From positions 1,674,001 through 1,738,000 of the forward strand of contig CM034141.1 of NCBI GenBank assembly GCA_019914995.1: a stretch of DNA of 64,000 nt, written 5' to 3'. Source of the stretch: Acanthochlamys bracteata. Its lineage: Eukaryota; Streptophyta; Magnoliopsida; Pandanales; Velloziaceae. The notes under the pieces were generated by a model, which saw only the letters and a list, made by a program, of their open reading frames with translations, ran no database searches and was not told the origin of the DNA. The translations under genes were made by a program, and so were the position numbers. Position 1 is the first letter of the stretch, and each line of letters opens with the position of its first letter. Positions 60,791 through 64,000 of the stretch are shown piece after piece.

Positions 60791-60896
60791 ACCCAGCGGG
60801 TCAACTCGGTGACCCGCCGGATAAACCGGTGATCCGGTGACCCGGCAGCTTTTTCAAATTACTACTCGGGTCGGATCTGACAATATTGATTGTAAC

Positions 60897-63000
60897 TGAT
60901 ATAAGTTATTATATTTTTATAGTTTGGTTGATCAATGGTAAAAATATGAAATTTTTTTTTCCAACCATAGATTTTAGCCGGTTCAGTTCTTCTGCAATTT
61001 ATATGTTAACTATATAAGCCTACGATTCATGACAAACTTTTAAAAAATGTACCATATTCGGTAAAAGAGTAGCTCTTTCGTAGCATAAATATGTGTTTAT
61101 CTTAATTTGAACTCAATTTTGTAAATAAATTTAAAAAATTAAATTAAATTTAAAAATTAAAATTAAAAATTAAAATATTTAATAAATTTTTTTTTATATT
61201 AATTTGTATTAAAAAAATTTAAAATTAATAATGACAAAAATTAATAAATAATTTATATAAAATTTTTAATTTTTTATATTAAATTTTTTAAAAATAGTAA
61301 AGTTTAGGTAACAGATAACACGTCCTAACTGAAAAAACCAACCTTTTCGTTAAGGATTGTCTGACAAATCATTTTTGTAAATACAGCCGATAGTTATGAA
61401 TAGATAAACTAAGTGAGCTTTAAAAATAGTTATCATTTTAAAATGTATATTATATTTAATTAATTTTTAATCGTATTGTATTCATTTTAAAAAATATTAG
61501 ATAGTAAATGTTTTATATATTTGTTTAAAGTAAAAAAATTTAAACTCATATTTCAAAATTCTAAAAACTTTTAATTAATTTTTTTTATTTCATATATATT
61601 ACCAAACATTTTCATTCGCCATGCTCTTTTGAGGATTTTTAAGCACAAAACGTTTATAGACAGCTCTTTTGAGGATATCTAAATAGTTAAATATAAATAC
61701 GTTATATATTCTAAAATATGTATACGTATTCTTTTTTTTAAAAATTCAAAAAAAATATTATTTTTAGCTATTTCAAATAGAGTCTTAACTTTATTGTAAG
61801 AGATTGGAACCTGACATTAACCGGTGGTACCCTTGAGAATAAAAATACAACTTAAAGTTTAAGGTCTCCAAACTTTCAAAAGATTAACATCTTTGTTATT
61901 CGGAGCAATTAGAATGTATGATAAAAAAATTATCATAAAACATTGTTGTGAAAATGTATAATTAAATAGAAAGGTAATAAGTATGCTATAAGAAATATCA
62001 TAAACATTTGACATCCTTCGATAAAATTGCTTAAGGACATTATAAGAAGATATGTAATAAGGTCACACGTAGTATATTTTTTAATAATTTTTAATTTTTT
62101 ATATTTAGGAAAGTTATGTACAGTGATGTAAAATTTTTGAAGTTAGAAAAATGTGTACATGCTATAATAACTGTATGTATAAATGTTTTTAAAAGTCATA
62201 AAAACTTCTAAATTTTATTTTTTGAAAAAGTTTTCTTTAGTTATTCCAAACATATAATATATTAAAAATAAAAATTGAAACCGTTGAATAGTGAAAAGGA
62301 ACTTATTATTATTTAGTGAATATTTGAAAGAGTTAAAAGTTTATTTCCTTCTAATTTTTTATTTTATAGTTTTTAAATAAAGTTTTAAAATTATTTTACA
62401 AATATTAATATAAAAAAATTTATGTTATAAAATATATTAGTAATTTGTTAATAATTTTTTAGATTAAAAACTTATTTTAAAAAAATTTAAAAATATTCAT
62501 TTAATATAAAAAAAAAATTTTACAATAAATATTTTCAAACATTAGTCTTAGCAATTGGGTCAACAATAATGCTTGAACAAGTCATTAATCTATCAGTTAT
62601 TACATAATAATTAATTACAGAATTAAAATGAAAAACAAAACGAACAAGAAATCCACTAAACTATTTGACCACTAGATAGTATAATAATCTTTACTTATGC
62701 GGTGGATTCTTGATTAAAATACTTATAAAAAATAGTTTTTTAATACTTAAGTTTATTTAAAATAAAATAAATCATTATAAAATTTATAGTACAATATTTT
62801 TAAATTTTAAACAAACTTTATAATATCATTAAAAATTATTATAAAAATATAAATAATTTTTAGAAATGCTTCCATTAACGCGCCTTCAAACAGGTCGGGC
62901 CTTTGTAAAATGAATTGAAGACAAGTCGGAACGGAGTCGATCTTTCTTGACTCAAGAAAAATCCGACGGTTATAACACAACCATATCCGATCATTTCACG
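60897..63000. other. AT-rich intergenic DNA with MITE-like stretches
   Basis: The family core recurs at about 61080-61310, 61440-61620, 62170-62540 and 62715-62890 (the last ends CATTAACGCGCCTTCAAACAG). Boundaries cannot be fixed by eye. No gene seen. Confidence 0.4.
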
Positions 63001-63251
63001 TATTCAAAGGTCCGGATGAATTTATTATTTCTCTAAAAATAAAATTGAATTATTATTTCTTATTAAGAAAGAAAATAAATAAATAACTAAAACGATGCTC
63101 TCTCTCCTGTTACTATTCTTGCTTTCTCTGAAGTCTAACCCCAAAAGGAAAAAGAAACAAATTGTCGTGTTATTCATAAAAGTCTATATTTCCGAAATTC
63201 TACTCCGATCAATGAGAATTTCATGCCAAAATTCGGCTTTCACTCGCGAAG

Positions 63252-64000
63252 ATGTCCCAGGTGGATGTCTCTTATTAGTAATTAACTTATTTTTTCACTG
63301 TTTTTTGTTTCCCGATTTGTTGTGTAATTTGAGTGTTTTGATTGTTTGTCTTGGGGAAAGTTTTGAATTTGATATTATCTAGGTTTTTGTTGTAAGGTTT
63401 ATTAATTTTTGGTTGGTGGATTTTGTTCTTGATTACGTTTAATGTATTTGCATCTTGAGAGGAATTTATAGATTATAGGGTTTCCTTGTTAATTATAATG
63501 TTTGTAGATTATATTTAAAACTTGTATGTGTTTTTGTTTTCAGATTTTAGTTGTTTTGTTTACTATAGATTATGGTCTAATTGTAGTTCTATACTAGTGG
63601 GTGTTCGGAATGTTGATATCAATGATTTGTGTTTTTCTTCCTTTTTTTCCTTAAGATAGAAGAGAACTTTCTTGCTTGTAATTTGTGAACAAGAAAGAAA
63701 AGATGGAACTGATGGCTTATTGTTGTTGGGAAATTCAAGTGATCAGCATTGAATTTGCTCCCGTTTGACTTGGACTGCATTTTTGCACATTGCTTGACAT
63801 ACTTGACCTGATTTAGGTTTTTTAAGGTTGACTTGAATTTTTGTTTCTGGGTTGTTAATGATCAAGATTACTAGGTAACCTGATTTAGTTGTTTTACTTG
63901 CAGCTGTGGTTCGTGTAAGTACCCTCTGAACTTGACATCTTCTAATCGGATTACAAAAGGCCTGGGCTACTGCTACTGCAATCCATCAAGGAAAGTGTCA
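63252..64000 (+). CDS. Zinc-ribbon-like protein of the At4g08330 family, 5' part only
   Basis: Exon 1 (63252-63277, MSQVDVSYY) joins through a 626-bp intron to exon 2 from 63904. The product then reads CGSCKYPLNLTSSNRITKG, the conserved N-terminal CxxC block of the small plant proteins annotated uncharacterized At4g08330, chloroplastic. The family's later Cys pair would lie beyond the window. After NRITKG the frame reads LGYCYCNPSRKVS, which departs from the family (an SIKKGVISF-like stretch). A shifted frame gives QSIKESV, closer to it, so there may be a base error, a frameshift or an unrecognised splice in the last 45 bases. The function is not known. Confidence 0.7.

Larger units (their letters stand above)
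59029..60888. mobile_element. hAT-like non-autonomous element, 1860 bp, with gene-like cargo
   Basis: The ends are imperfect inverted repeats: CAGTGTAGTCAGATCCGG on the left, and CAATATTGTCAGATCCGA for the right end in reverse. Both flanks carry ATTGTAAC (59021-59028 and 60889-60896), a perfect 8-bp duplication, which points to hAT. Subterminal GGGTCACCGG-type words repeat at both ends, as expected for transposase binding sites. The body is GC-richer than its surroundings, has no transposase, and contains an open frame with membrane segments (plus), an acidic-tailed frame (minus) and a nested TAA-flanked MITE. Confidence 0.75.

Overview
This is a eudicot nuclear genome window. The genes have many short introns with AT-rich intron bodies and GT..AG borders. 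The intergenic DNA is extremely AT-rich and loaded with small MITE-like repeats. The proteins are plant-type: a chloroplast lumen precursor, an aminoalcohol phosphotransferase, a CDC48C relative and PUB-like ARM repeats. I cannot name the species from the sequence. All gene calls come from reading translations and splice sites by eye, and family names come from recalled homologues.

Left third (1-17.6 kb): an AT-rich stretch with a ~60-bp minisatellite; a broken Ty1/copia remnant; the first four exons of a HAD-IIA hydrolase gene (minus) whose later exons are not found; a two-exon gene for a small twin-arginine thylakoid-lumen protein (minus); the nine-exon RPL5 gene (minus, 302 aa), divergent from a 13-exon gene for a long CAS-like protein with a rhodanese-like domain (plus, 799 aa), the two sharing a ~530-bp promoter interval with site II and telo-box motifs; and a tRNA-Val(AAC) just behind the CAS-like gene.

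Middle (17.6-46.3 kb): MITE-like repeats and a decayed PIF/Harbinger DNA transposon (roughly 19-25.3 kb). The transposon keeps recognisable Myb/SANT and DDE transposase reading frames and contains a long, C-poor, G/T-rich internal repeat array. Next come the splicing factor SF3A1 gene (plus, 812 aa) and ~7.6 kb of gene-free DNA with a LINE scrap, MITE-like pieces and a possible LTR scrap. The 18-coding-exon AAPT gene (minus, 389 aa) includes a 10-nt microexon.

Right third (46.3-64 kb): a CDC48C pseudogene that kept its introns but has several coding lesions, and that has received an insertion carrying exon 1 of EMC1. Then a 574-bp hAT-type MITE with a perfect 8-bp target duplication, an ARM-repeat gene without a U-box (minus, 293 aa), and a 1.86-kb hAT-like non-autonomous element. 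That element has a perfect 8-bp duplication, gene-like cargo and a nested TAA-flanked MITE. Last is the 5' end of a small zinc-ribbon-like gene resembling Arabidopsis At4g08330, cut by the window edge.

The intact genes are mostly housekeeping (translation, splicing, phospholipid synthesis, chloroplast) and do not form a pathway. The unusual content is mobile: two elements carrying gene-derived sequence, one decayed autonomous-type Harbinger, and at least a dozen members of an AT-rich Tourist-like repeat family.
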